A stretch of 37,472 nucleotides of DNA, taken from contig JAHEGQ010000056.1 of NCBI GenBank assembly GCA_024645025.1, positions 1 to 37,472 on the forward strand, written 5' to 3'. Below are positions 9,193 to 17,437 of the stretch, piece by piece. The notes under the pieces are model-generated. The model searched no databases. It saw nothing but the letters and a program-made list of their open reading frames with translations, and was not told the DNA's origin. Source of the DNA: Sphingomonadaceae bacterium. Its GTDB lineage: Bacteria; Pseudomonadota; Alphaproteobacteria; Sphingomonadales; Sphingomonadaceae. The position numbers and the translations under genes were made by a program. The first letter of the stretch is position 1; each line of letters begins with the position of its first letter.

Positions 9193-10206
9193 ATGACGGC
9201 TAGTATTCATAGATTATCGGCGTCTGCGGCGCCCTCACTCGATCCGATCATTGCGCTTGTCGCGTCGGGGATGAATCAGGTCAACGCCGTCATTCTGGAT
9301 CGCATGCAGTCGCAGATCCCGCTGATCCCCGAACTGTCGGGTCATTTGATCGCCAGTGGCGGCAAGCGGATGCGCCCCATGCTGACGCTCGCAACCTCGT
9401 CGCTGCTCGATTATCCGGGTACGCGCCAGTATAAGCTCGCGGCTTCGGTGGAGTTCATTCATACAGCAACGCTGCTCCACGATGATGTCGTCGACCATTC
9501 GGATATGCGGCGCGGCCGCAAGACGGCCAACATCATCTGGGGCAATTCCGCCAGCGTGCTTGTCGGGGATTTCCTGTTCAGCCGCGCTTTTGAGCTGATG
9601 GTGGAAGATGGCAGTCTGAAGGTCCTGAAAATCCTGTCCAACGCCAGCGCCGTCATTTCGGAGGGCGAGGTCAATCAGCTGACAGCCCAGCGGCAGGTGG
9701 CAACCAACGAAGACCAGTATCTCGACATTATCGGGTCCAAAACGGCCGCCCTGTTTGCCGCGGCTTGCCGCATCTCCGCGGTGATTGCCGAACGGGATGA
9801 AACGGTGGAGCTTGCGCTGGATGCCTATGGTCGCAATCTGGGTATTGCGTTTCAGCTCGTCGACGATGCGATCGATTATGCGTCGGACACCGCAACGATG
9901 GGCAAGGGCGTGGGCGATGATTTCCGCGATGGGAAGATGACGCTGCCCGTTATCCTGGCCATTGCCCGCGGCTCTGCCGACGATCGCCGTTTCTGGACAG
10001 ACGCCATGGAAGGCCGCCGCGTATCCGATGCCGATCTGGCCTATGCCCAGACCTTGCTGGTGCAAACGGGCGCGATTGCGGACACTTTCGAAAAGGCCCG
10101 GCTCTATGGTCGCCGCGCGATTGATGCCTTGGGGATGTTCCCCCCTTCCAAGGCCAAGGCCGCGCTTGTTGAAGCAGTCGAATTTGCGATCGCGCGCGCC
10201 TATTAA
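9193..10206 (+). CDS. ispB: Long-chain polyprenyl diphosphate synthase (octa- to decaprenyl)
   Basis: A trans-prenyltransferase of 337 residues that builds the side chain of ubiquinone from IPP and an allylic primer. The first Asp-rich motif DDVVD (97-101) and the second DDAID (224-228) bind Mg-diphosphate, and the GGKRMRP segment (56-62) binds IPP. Small residues before the first motif (TATLLHDD) fit long-chain products; alphaproteobacteria usually make Q-10, so decaprenyl is likely by inference. The gene ends 6 bp before hrpB and is probably cotranscribed with it. Confidence 0.94.
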   Translation: MTASIHRLSASAAPSLDPIIALVASGMNQVNAVILDRMQSQIPLIPELSGHLIASGGKRMRPMLTLATSSLLDYPGTRQYKLAASVEFIHTATLLHDDVVDHSDMRRGRKTANIIWGNSASVLVGDFLFSRAFELMVEDGSLKVLKILSNASAVISEGEVNQLTAQRQVATNEDQYLDIIGSKTAALFAAACRISAVIAERDETVELALDAYGRNLGIAFQLVDDAIDYASDTATMGKGVGDDFRDGKMTLPVILAIARGSADDRRFWTDAMEGRRVSDADLAYAQTLLVQTGAIADTFEKARLYGRRAIDALGMFPPSKAKAALVEAVEFAIARAY

Positions 10207-10212
10207 GGGCCC

Positions 10213-12639
10213 GTGACGCTTCCGATTCAAGATGTTCTGCCACAGCTCTTAGCGGCGCTTACTGCCGGGCCCAATGCTGTGCTGGTCGCACCGCCCGGTG
10301 CGGGCAAGACAACCTGTGTAGCGCCTGCCCTCTTGGCGGAAAGCTGGTGCACCGGACAAATTCTGCTTTTGTCACCGCGTCGACTTGCCGCGCGCGCAGC
10401 CGCCGAACGGATTGCTGACCTCCTGGGTTCAGCCCCTGGCGGGCTGGTTGGCTATGCAACGCGGCTTGAAAGTCGCCACTCTGCCCAAACCCGCATTCTG
10501 GTTTTGACCGAAGGCATTTTTCGCAACCGCATTCAGGCCGATCCGGAATTGGCGGGTGTGTCCGCGGTGCTGTTTGACGAAGTGCATGAACGCAGCCTCG
10601 ATAGCGATTTCGGGCTGGCGCTGGCGCTGGATGCGCAAGCCGGGCTCCGGCCTGATCTGCGCCTTGTTGCCATGTCGGCAACGCTGGACGGCCGCCGCTT
10701 TGCCAATCTGCTCAAGGGGCCCATCCTTGAAAGCGCGGGCAAGATGTTTCCGCTGACCCTGCGCCATCTGGGGCGCCGGGCCGAAGCGCGGATCGAAGAG
10801 GAGATGGCCGCCGCCATCCGCCGCGCCTTGGCCGAAGAAGCCGGCGATGTGCTCGCCTTTTTGCCCGGCGTCGGCGAAATTGAGCGCACGGCGGAAAGGC
10901 TGACGGGCGTTGCCGCGCAGGTCCATCGCCTCCATGGCAGCCTTGACCCGGCAGAGCAGCGCGCCGCCTTGATAAAGGGCGCGGACCGCAAGGTCATCCT
11001 GGCCACCGCGATTGCGGAAACCAGCCTGACCATTGACGGCGTGCGGATCGTGATTGATTCGGGGCTGGCCCGGCGCGCGCGCTATGATCGCGCCGCAGGT
11101 GTGGCCCGACTGGTGACGGAGCGCGTCAGCCAAGCCGCCGCAACCCAGCGCGCCGGTCGCGCCGCCCGACAAGTTCCGGGCATTGCCTATCGGCTGTGGG
11201 AAGAGGCCGCGACGGCGGGTCTGCCGCCTTATGATCCGCCGGAAATCTTGGAAGCAGACCTGTCGCCGCTGTTGCTGGATTGCGCCATCTGGGGCGTCGC
11301 CGATCCAGCGCAGCTCAATTGGCTGGATCCCCCGCCCGCCGCTGCGCTGGCGGAGGCGCGGGCGCGCTTGACGGCGCTGGGCGCACTTGATGCCGATGGC
11401 CGACCGACAGCCCATGGCCGGGCGCTGGCCCAATTGCCGATGGCGCCGCGGCTGGCGCATATGCTGCTGACCGCCGCCGCTCATGGTGCCGCGCAAATGG
11501 CAGCCGAACTGGCCGTCCTTTTGTCCGAGCGGGGCCTTGGTGGATCGGATGTCGATCTGGAAACCCGCCGCACGCGCTGGCAGCGGGAAAAAGGGCCCCG
11601 CGCAGAGGCCGCTCGCAAGCTGGCTCAGCGTTGGGAAAAGCTTGCCCGGGCAGCCGTTTCTGAAACGTCCAGCGCCCCGCTTGGCCCGGATGCCATTATC
11701 GCGCTGGGCTTTCCAGACCGGGTTGCAAAACGGCGTGATGCCAGCGGCGAAAACTGGATCAGTGTTGGGGGCCGAGGCTTTCGGCTTGACCCAAGCTCGC
11801 CCCTCGCCCGCGCGGAATGGCTGGCCGTCGCCGATATTCAGGGGGCCGCCTCAGGGGCCCGTATCCTTTCGGCCATTCCAAGCGATCTGACGACCCTTGA
11901 AACGCTATTTGCCAATCAGATCCGGTCGGGCACGCAGCTGCGATTTGACCCAGCAAGCGGCGGCGTGCGTGCCGAAAGCGGTCGGCATCTGGGGGCGATC
12001 ACGCTGGCCAAGGGGCAGGATAGCAAGGTCAGTCCGGAAGATATCGCGGCAGCCTTGGTGGAGGGCGTGCGCACCTATGGCTTGACCGTGATCGACTGGC
12101 CCGTGGCAGCAACGCGGCTGCGCACCCGCGCCAAATATGCCGGGCTGGACGCGCTGGAGGATACCGCGTTGATGGCCAACCTTGATCTGTGGCTGGCCCC
12201 TTTGGTGGCCGGGAAACGTCGCTTGGCAGAAGTGAACGAAAGCGCGCTGGTGGACGCGCTGCGCGGCCTGCTTGGCTGGGACGGCCAACAAGCGCTTGAT
12301 CGGCTGGCGCCCGCCAGCTTCACCTCACCGGCAGGCACGACCCATGCAATTGATTATGGCGCCGAAGGCGGGCCGCTGGTGGAACTGCGCGTGCAGGCGC
12401 TGTTCGGATTATCCGAACATCCCGTGATTGGGCCCAACCGCGTGCCGCTGCGCCTGTCGCTGACCTCGCCGGCCGGACGCCCCATCCAGACAACGCAGGA
12501 TTTGCCCGGTTTCTGGGCGGGCAGCTGGCGCGATGTCGCCAAGGACATGCGGGGCGCCTATCCCAAGCATAATTGGCCCGACGATCCCGCACAGGCCACC
12601 GCCAGCCTCAAGACCAAAAAGGCCCAAGCACGCAGCTAG
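10213..12639 (+). CDS. hrpB: ATP-dependent helicase HrpB
   Basis: 808-residue DEAH-box helicase of the HrpB family. The GTG start at 10213 lies 6 bp after the ispB stop. Walker A APPGAGKT is at 26-33, the DEVH Walker B box at 122-125, motif III SATL follows, and the helicase C-terminal motif QRAGRAAR marks motif VI. The C-terminal third, ending with an FWAGSWRDVAKDMRGAYPKHNWP-like block, is the HrpB-specific domain. Its cellular role is not well defined: it is an RNA/DNA helicase by homology, distinct from HrpA. Confidence 0.95.
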   Translation: MTLPIQDVLPQLLAALTAGPNAVLVAPPGAGKTTCVAPALLAESWCTGQILLLSPRRLAARAAAERIADLLGSAPGGLVGYATRLESRHSAQTRILVLTEGIFRNRIQADPELAGVSAVLFDEVHERSLDSDFGLALALDAQAGLRPDLRLVAMSATLDGRRFANLLKGPILESAGKMFPLTLRHLGRRAEARIEEEMAAAIRRALAEEAGDVLAFLPGVGEIERTAERLTGVAAQVHRLHGSLDPAEQRAALIKGADRKVILATAIAETSLTIDGVRIVIDSGLARRARYDRAAGVARLVTERVSQAAATQRAGRAARQVPGIAYRLWEEAATAGLPPYDPPEILEADLSPLLLDCAIWGVADPAQLNWLDPPPAAALAEARARLTALGALDADGRPTAHGRALAQLPMAPRLAHMLLTAAAHGAAQMAAELAVLLSERGLGGSDVDLETRRTRWQREKGPRAEAARKLAQRWEKLARAAVSETSSAPLGPDAIIALGFPDRVAKRRDASGENWISVGGRGFRLDPSSPLARAEWLAVADIQGAASGARILSAIPSDLTTLETLFANQIRSGTQLRFDPASGGVRAESGRHLGAITLAKGQDSKVSPEDIAAALVEGVRTYGLTVIDWPVAATRLRTRAKYAGLDALEDTALMANLDLWLAPLVAGKRRLAEVNESALVDALRGLLGWDGQQALDRLAPASFTSPAGTTHAIDYGAEGGPLVELRVQALFGLSEHPVIGPNRVPLRLSLTSPAGRPIQTTQDLPGFWAGSWRDVAKDMRGAYPKHNWPDDPAQATASLKTKKAQARS

Positions 12640-12704
12640 CGCCGAAGACGCGCCGATGCGTAATTCTCCTTGATCAGCGGGCAAGATTGAGGGAAAGGGC
12701 GGCC

Positions 12705-12986
12705 ATGACGCAGGCACGCATCCTTCAAAAAGCCAAGAACGCCATGCAATCCGGCCGCCATGGCACCGGCAGCTGGCAGCTCGAATTCGAACGCGAAGAC
12801 GCCCAGCGGCCCGATCCGCTGATGGGCTGGGCAGGATCGCGCGACACCCGGACGCAGGTGACGCTGAATTTCCCGACGCTGGACGCGGCCAAAGCCTATG
12901 CGGAAAAGAACGGGATTGCCTATCACGTCGTTCCCGCCGCTCCGCGCGTTCTGAAGCTGCAGAGCTACGCCGACAATTTCCGCTAA
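12705..12986 (+). CDS. NDUFS4-like accessory subunit of respiratory complex I
   Basis: A 93-residue protein of the ETC complex I subunit conserved-region family, related to the mitochondrial 18-kDa NDUFS4 subunit and restricted largely to alphaproteobacteria. The real start is the ATG at 12705 (MTQARILQKAK), preceded by GGGAAAGG; the ORF-track start at 12573 lies inside hrpB. Diagnostic segments are WQLEFERED, DPLMGWAGSRDTRTQV and the C-terminal PRVLKLQSYADNF. It is not next to the nuo operon here. Convergent with the Nudix gene. Confidence 0.92.
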   Translation: MTQARILQKAKNAMQSGRHGTGSWQLEFEREDAQRPDPLMGWAGSRDTRTQVTLNFPTLDAAKAYAEKNGIAYHVVPAAPRVLKLQSYADNFR

Positions 12987-13002
12987 GATTTCGCTGTAGG
13001 CT

Positions 13003-13542
13003 TTAGGGCTGGGAAGGTTCCGCCAACAGTTGCGGCCCCAACAGCATCAAAAGCTTAACGTCCATCGCGCAGCCTTCCGCGCGCTTGGCGGCCATAAAGT
13101 CCGCCAGCCCGGCCAAGGGCACGCGGTGGACAAGGATCGCTTCATCCTCCACGCCGCCGCCATCGCCCACCTTTTCCAGCCCTTCCGCCCGCACAAGGTA
13201 GAAGCTTTCGCTGACCATGCCGGGCGAGGAATAAAATTCGCCGATCATCTCGACCCGCGCCGGACGATAGCCGGTTTCTTCTTCCAGTTCGCGGGCAGCA
13301 GCGGATGCCACCGCTTCGCCCACCCGCTCATCCCCAACCAGTCCTGCAGGCAATTCAAGGCAGGGCGCGCCCAGCGGCACGCGATACTGTTCCACCAAAA
13401 GGACATGGCCCTGTTCCATCGCGAGGATGACCGCCGCCTTGATGCCGCGGGCACGCGATACATATTCCCATTTTCCGCGCGTTTTGGCGGTGATGAACTT
13501 GCCCTGCCAGACAATGGCTTCGGGCGCGTCGTCTTGGCTCAT
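13003..13542 (-). CDS. Nudix hydrolase, ADP-ribose pyrophosphatase-like
   Basis: 179 residues with a complete Nudix box (GDERVGEAVASAAARELEEE plus TGY), matching G-x5-E-x7-REUxEExGU, so it should hydrolyse a nucleoside diphosphate derivative with a divalent metal. The upstream proline-rich portion (PLGAPCLELPAGLVG) resembles the ADP-ribose pyrophosphatase branch; the substrate remains an inference. The ATG at 13542 overlaps the stop of the preceding TPM gene by 4 bp (ATGA), placing it at the end of the lemA-TPM-TPM-Nudix transcript. Confidence 0.93.
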   Translation of the reverse strand: MSQDDAPEAIVWQGKFITAKTRGKWEYVSRARGIKAAVILAMEQGHVLLVEQYRVPLGAPCLELPAGLVGDERVGEAVASAAARELEEETGYRPARVEMIGEFYSSPGMVSESFYLVRAEGLEKVGDGGGVEDEAILVHRVPLAGLADFMAAKRAEGCAMDVKLLMLLGPQLLAEPSQP

Positions 13543-14222
13543 AGCGCGATGATCCGGTCGGGCAGTTCATTCACATCATCAGTGGCGCGGGGCAAGTGGG
13601 CGGCCAATACCTTGCTGACATCGCCAATCGCGGCAATCAGGCCATCGGCGATCCGGCCGTCGCGCACAGGCCCAATGAGATCGGCCATGGCCTGACCCCA
13701 TTCTTGGGGATCGACCCGGGCATGGATGGCCGCATCGGCAACAATTTCGGCGCGATGTTCGGCCAGAGAGAGATACAGGAGAATGCCGGTCCGCCCGGTG
13801 GTCCGCCGCTCTGCCGCTGTGCGAAAGCACTGCACCGCACGCCGGCGCACCCGCGCCGATTTGACCGACGCCGGGACCAGCCACAGCCGCAAGGGCCGCC
13901 ACAGTTGCAGTCCCCACATCCCGATGAATTTCAGGCTGGCAACTGTCAGCGCCAATTCCAGCACCGCGCGCGGTGTCCATTCCACTGCCCAGCGACCCAA
14001 GGCGCGATCCACAAGCCCCAGATAAAAATCAGGTATCACGCACAAGACCGCCAACGCCAACAGCGCAACGCCCGCCGACCACCACAGCGCAATATCGGCA
14101 TAATCATCCGATTGGTCCGATAGGATCGTCACAATTTCACCCGACGTGCCACTTTCTGCGGCATGGACGGCGGCGCTGATCCGCGCCTGATCTGCTGCAC
14201 TCAGCTCAACCCGCCCTGTCAT
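13539..14222 (-). CDS. TPM-domain membrane protein (second of pair)
   Basis: 227 residues from the ATG at 14222 (MTGRVELSAADQARISAAVH); the longer track ORF runs through the Gly-rich end of the previous gene in another frame and is not credible. The N-terminal part (EIVTILSDQSDDYAD) and the C-terminal part (TGILLYLSLAEHRAEIVAD) make up a TPM domain interrupted by two hydrophobic segments (ALLALAVLCVIPDFYLGLV and a second around WGLQLW). TPM proteins are envelope proteins of poorly known function that often accompany LemA. The start overlaps the previous stop by one base (TGATG). Confidence 0.87.
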   Translation of the reverse strand: MTGRVELSAADQARISAAVHAAESGTSGEIVTILSDQSDDYADIALWWSAGVALLALAVLCVIPDFYLGLVDRALGRWAVEWTPRAVLELALTVASLKFIGMWGLQLWRPLRLWLVPASVKSARVRRRAVQCFRTAAERRTTGRTGILLYLSLAEHRAEIVADAAIHARVDPQEWGQAMADLIGPVRDGRIADGLIAAIGDVSKVLAAHLPRATDDVNELPDRIIAL

Positions 14223-15025
14223 CACCAACTCCCCGAAGAGCCGCCGCCGCCAAAGCTGCCGCCGCCACCCGAAAATCCTCCAAAGCCGCCGCCAGAGCCA
14301 AAGCCCCCGCTTTGGCCGCCGCCAAAATCGCCCGGGCCCCAAATGACAATGGGAAGACCTCCCCCAAAGCGGCGCCCGCGCCGTCCACCAAATAGTGCCG
14401 GTAAAACAACGAACATCAGGATGAAGCCCCAAAAGATAAGCGCGACGGGTAGACCCCCGCCTTTGTGGGGCGCAGCATCGGCCTCAGCCGCTTTCATCCG
14501 GGCAGTGGCCTCTTCGGGGGGAAGCTGCAATTGCGCCATCACCGCATCCGCCCCGGCCAGGATGCCGCCCGGATAATCGCCAGCCTTGAACTTGGGAACG
14601 ATCGCGCGGTTGATGATGACGCTGGCATAGGCATCGGTCAGCACAGGCTCCAGCCCATAGCCAACTTCTATGCGCACCTTGCGGTCCTTGGGCGCAACGA
14701 TCAAAAGGACGCCGTCATCCTTGTCTTTTGACCCAACGCCCCAGGCGCGTCCCAAGCGATAGCCATAGTCCTCAATCGGATAGCCCTGCAAATCGGGGAT
14801 CGTCGTGACAACAAACTGCCGACCGGTCTGTTTTTCAAATCCGGCCAGCCGCGCGTCCAGCGCCGCTTCGGTGGGCGCGTCCAGCAGATTGGCCGCATCC
14901 ACGACATGCGTGTTATTGGGTTTTGGAAAATCCTGCGCCCGCGCCGCCAAGGGCGCAAGCATCAGGCCCAAAAAGACAAGCAGGGCACGCCCAAAAGGCG
15001 CAGCCCCCCGGCCGGGCCGGGTCAG
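14222..15025 (-). CDS. TPM-domain protein with signal peptide, YgcG type; probable CTG start
   Basis: Exported or membrane-anchored protein with a TPM domain (about residues 40-170), one transmembrane helix (VALIFWGFILMFVVLPALF) and a Gly/Ser-rich tail. The track start (TTG at 14971) gives a 12-residue leader with no basic region. Reading on in frame adds LTRPGRGAAPFGRALLVFLG, which together with LMLAPLAARA forms a full signal peptide cleaved after ARA. The only start-like codon before this basic region is CTG at 15025, which overlaps the lemA stop (CTGA) and has AGGTGA about 5 bp upstream. The domain call is strong; the CTG start is an inference. Confidence 0.82.
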   Translation of the reverse strand: MTRPGRGAAPFGRALLVFLGLMLAPLAARAQDFPKPNNTHVVDAANLLDAPTEAALDARLAGFEKQTGRQFVVTTIPDLQGYPIEDYGYRLGRAWGVGSKDKDDGVLLIVAPKDRKVRIEVGYGLEPVLTDAYASVIINRAIVPKFKAGDYPGGILAGADAVMAQLQLPPEEATARMKAAEADAAPHKGGGLPVALIFWGFILMFVVLPALFGGRRGRRFGGGLPIVIWGPGDFGGGQSGGFGSGGGFGGFSGGGGSFGGGGSSGSW

Positions 15026-15615
15026 AACTTCACCTGCGGCGCGCGGTCCGCATTGGGGGCCGTTGCCTGATAGGGCGTCATTGGCTGCGCACCATAAATC
15101 AGCTTGGCACCCACCGCGTCGGGGAAAGTGCGGATTGTCGTATTATAGGCTTGCACCGCCTCGTTATAATCCTTGATCGAAATATTGATGCGGTTTTCCG
15201 TGCCTTCCAGTTGCGATTGGAGGGCCAAAAAATTCTCGTTCGACTTCAGATCCGGATAGGCTTCGACCGAGGCCAACAAACGCCCCAGCCCGGCGCTCAA
15301 CTGGCCTTGGGCCTGCTGGAACTGCTGGACCTTGGCCGGGTTGCTCAGGTCGGCGCCAGACAATTGGACCGACGTTGCCTTGGCGCGGGCTTCTGTCACC
15401 TGCACCAGCACGGATTGTTCCTGCTTGGCATAACCCTTCACCGTTTCCACCAAATTGGGGATAAGGTCCGCGCGGCGCTGATAATCGGCCTGCACATTCG
15501 CCCATTTGGCCTTGGCGTTTTCTTCGGCGGTGGGCACGCTGTTGAGACCACAGCCCGAGAGCGCAAGCGCGGCCGGAACAAGGGCAAGGCCAAGACGGGA
15601 AAAGGCACGGGTCAT
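15022..15615 (-). CDS. lemA: LemA family lipoprotein
   Basis: 197 residues, starting at the ATG at 15615 (MTRAFSRLGLA) with GAGG upstream at a suitable distance; the track start is 9 codons earlier. The leader ends in a lipobox LSGC with Cys22, so a lipid-anchored form is predicted, unlike the classical LemA, which has an N-terminal helix. The conserved LemA core is clear: RRADLIPNLVETVKGYAKQE and RINISIKDYNEAVQAYN. It heads a cluster with two TPM genes, a widespread association. The function is unknown; an envelope role is inferred. Confidence 0.93.
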   Translation of the reverse strand: MTRAFSRLGLALVPAALALSGCGLNSVPTAEENAKAKWANVQADYQRRADLIPNLVETVKGYAKQEQSVLVQVTEARAKATSVQLSGADLSNPAKVQQFQQAQGQLSAGLGRLLASVEAYPDLKSNENFLALQSQLEGTENRINISIKDYNEAVQAYNTTIRTFPDAVGAKLIYGAQPMTPYQATAPNADRAPQVKF

Positions 15616-15693
15616 AAACATCAACCTCAAGCAAAGGGGCAATGGTCAAAAGATAGGGTCGCGCCTGTCGTTGCGCAACTGCCTTGCATAATG

Positions 15694-15708
15694 ATGCCAA
15701 TCTGGCAT
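15694..15708. promoter_or_regulatory. Small dyad in the lemA-mscL divergent gap
   Basis: A perfect 6-bp inverted repeat ATGCCA-ATC-TGGCAT lies between the divergent lemA and mscL starts, 33 bp before the mscL ATG. It could be an operator or part of the mscL leader; nothing identifies a regulator. Confidence 0.3.
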
Positions 15709-15740
15709 GAATATGTCGAACACTTGGGAAGGATTGGCTG

Positions 15741-16154
15741 ATGTGGGGGGAATTCAGGGCCTTTGTGAACCGGGGCAATGTGCTGGATTTGGCCGTGGGT
15801 GTCATCATCGGGGCGGCCTTTGGCAAGATCATCACCTCGTTCACCGATGATATTTTGATGCCAATCATCGGGCTTGTAACGGGGGGTGGTGTGGATTTTT
15901 CCAGCCACTTCATTCTGCTGGGCGATCCCGGCACCAAAGCGATCACCACCTTGGCCGAGGCCAAGGCGGCGGGCATTGGGGTTTTTGCTTATGGCAGTTT
16001 CGTAACCGCGCTCATCAACTTCCTGATCATGGCGTTTGTGATCTTCCTGATCGTGCGCTGGGCGAACAAGCTGATGCCAAAGCCCGAAGCCGCGGCGCCA
16101 ACGCCTGAAGAGATTTTGCTGCTGCGCGACATCCGCGACAGTCTGAAGAAATAG
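15741..16154 (+). CDS. mscL: Large-conductance mechanosensitive channel
   Basis: 137-residue inner-membrane protein forming a homopentameric channel that opens under membrane tension to release solutes on hypo-osmotic shock. The N-terminal helix and TM1 (FRAFVNRGNVLDLAVGVIIGAAFGKIITS) are typical, with the Gly/Ala-rich pore constriction. A periplasmic loop (about 47-78), TM2 (ALINFLIMAFVIFLIVRW) and a charged C-terminal bundle (TPEEILLLRDIRDSLKK) follow. Stands alone, divergent from lemA, and its stop is 2 bp from the convergent metC stop. Confidence 0.97.
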   Translation: MWGEFRAFVNRGNVLDLAVGVIIGAAFGKIITSFTDDILMPIIGLVTGGGVDFSSHFILLGDPGTKAITTLAEAKAAGIGVFAYGSFVTALINFLIMAFVIFLIVRWANKLMPKPEAAAPTPEEILLLRDIRDSLKK

Positions 16155-16156
16155 GC

Positions 16157-17368
16157 TCAACCGCAGGCGGCGCGGAACCGGTCCAGCCCGGCCGACAGAT
16201 CGGCGATCAGATCGTCGGGATGTTCCAGCCCGATGCTCAGGCGCACCACGGGGCCTTCGGCCTGCCAGCGCGTTGCCGTCCGGTAGTTTTCCGGGTCGAC
16301 CGGCAGGGCGAGGCTTTCATAGCCACCCCAGCTATAGCCGATGCCAAAATGCGCCAGCCCATCGATCAGGGCCGCGCGGGCGGTTGCATCGCCGCCTTGC
16401 AGGACAAAGCTGAACAGCCCGCTCGCCCCCGTAAAATCGCGCCGCCACAGCTGATGGCCCGGGCTGGAGGGCAGGGCCGGATGCAGCACGCGCGCCACCT
16501 CGTCCCGCGTTTCAAGCCAGTGGGCGATCTGCACCGCACTGGCTTCATGCTGTTTCAGGCGCAGCGCCAAGGTGCGCAAGCCCCGCAGCACAAGATAGCA
16601 ATCATCCGCGCCGACAAAATGGCCCAGCATTTGGGCGGTCCGGCGCAGGCTCATCCAGCACGCCTTGTGGGTGGTGACCGCGCCCATCATCGCATCGCTA
16701 TGCCCACCCAGATATTTGGTGGCGGCGGTAATGACGAGATCGACCCCCTTATCCAGCGCCGAAAAATAGAGCGACGTCGCCCAAGTATTATCCATCAAGG
16801 TGCGCGCGCCCTGCGCCTTGGCCGCTGCCACAATGGCGGGCACGTCCTGCACCTCAAAGGTCAGGCTGCCCGGCGATTCGAGGAAAATCGCCCGCGTATT
16901 GGGCCGCATCAGATCAGCGATCCCGGCACCGATCATCGGGTCGTAATAGCTGGTCTCGACCCCCCAGCTTTTCAGGAACCCCTCGCAGAAATTGCGCGTC
17001 GGATCATAAGCGGAATCGACCATCAGCAGATGGTCCCCCGGTTTTAGGACCGACAGCAACGCCCCGGTGACCGCCGCCACGCCCGAGGAATAGAGCATCG
17101 TGCCCTCCGCCCCCGGCTCCATGTCGGTAATCGCCTCGGCCAGCGCCCATTGGGTGGGCGTTCCGCGCCGCCCATAAAAAAGCTGGCCATCGCGGTTGGC
17201 CTGCGTCCCCTGCTTAAGATGCGCGACATCCTCATAGAGAATGGTCGACGCTCGCCAGACCGGCGGATTGACAATGCCGCCCGCACCATCGCCTAGATGC
17301 GTCCACGCCTTGCGGCGCCCGGCATGGATCAGGCGCGTTTCGGGGCGGGTCTTGGGATCGTCAGCCAT
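16157..17368 (-). CDS. metC: Cystathionine beta-lyase
   Basis: A 403-residue PLP enzyme of the Cys/Met metabolism family. It cleaves cystathionine to homocysteine in the transsulfuration route to methionine. The PLP lysine is Lys218 in ITAATKYLGGHSD, and the YGRRGTPT and SGVAAVTGAL segments are typical. The C-terminal region LPSSPGHQLWRRDFTGASGLFSF resembles MetC rather than MetB or MetZ. sseA lies upstream on the same strand after a 69-bp gap, so two sulfur-metabolism genes are adjacent. Confidence 0.92.
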   Translation of the reverse strand: MADDPKTRPETRLIHAGRRKAWTHLGDGAGGIVNPPVWRASTILYEDVAHLKQGTQANRDGQLFYGRRGTPTQWALAEAITDMEPGAEGTMLYSSGVAAVTGALLSVLKPGDHLLMVDSAYDPTRNFCEGFLKSWGVETSYYDPMIGAGIADLMRPNTRAIFLESPGSLTFEVQDVPAIVAAAKAQGARTLMDNTWATSLYFSALDKGVDLVITAATKYLGGHSDAMMGAVTTHKACWMSLRRTAQMLGHFVGADDCYLVLRGLRTLALRLKQHEASAVQIAHWLETRDEVARVLHPALPSSPGHQLWRRDFTGASGLFSFVLQGGDATARAALIDGLAHFGIGYSWGGYESLALPVDPENYRTATRWQAEGPVVRLSIGLEHPDDLIADLSAGLDRFRAACG

Positions 17369-17437
17369 AGGCCGTGTCTAGCGGGCGGGACCCGCCCTGT
17401 CATCTGGGGAGAATAGGGCGGGGGTGCCGCTTACTCC

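Noticed and set aside
9235-10230. 331-aa minus-strand ORF opposite ispB
   Set aside because: Antisense shadow of the prenyl synthase with both Asp-rich motifs on the plus strand.
10429-11496. 355-aa minus-strand ORF inside hrpB
   Set aside because: Antisense of the HrpB helicase motifs, no recognisable domain.
13539-14432. 297-aa version of the second TPM protein
   Set aside because: The extra N-terminus is the out-of-frame reading of the Gly-rich tail of the preceding TPM gene (Trp/Arg-rich nonsense).
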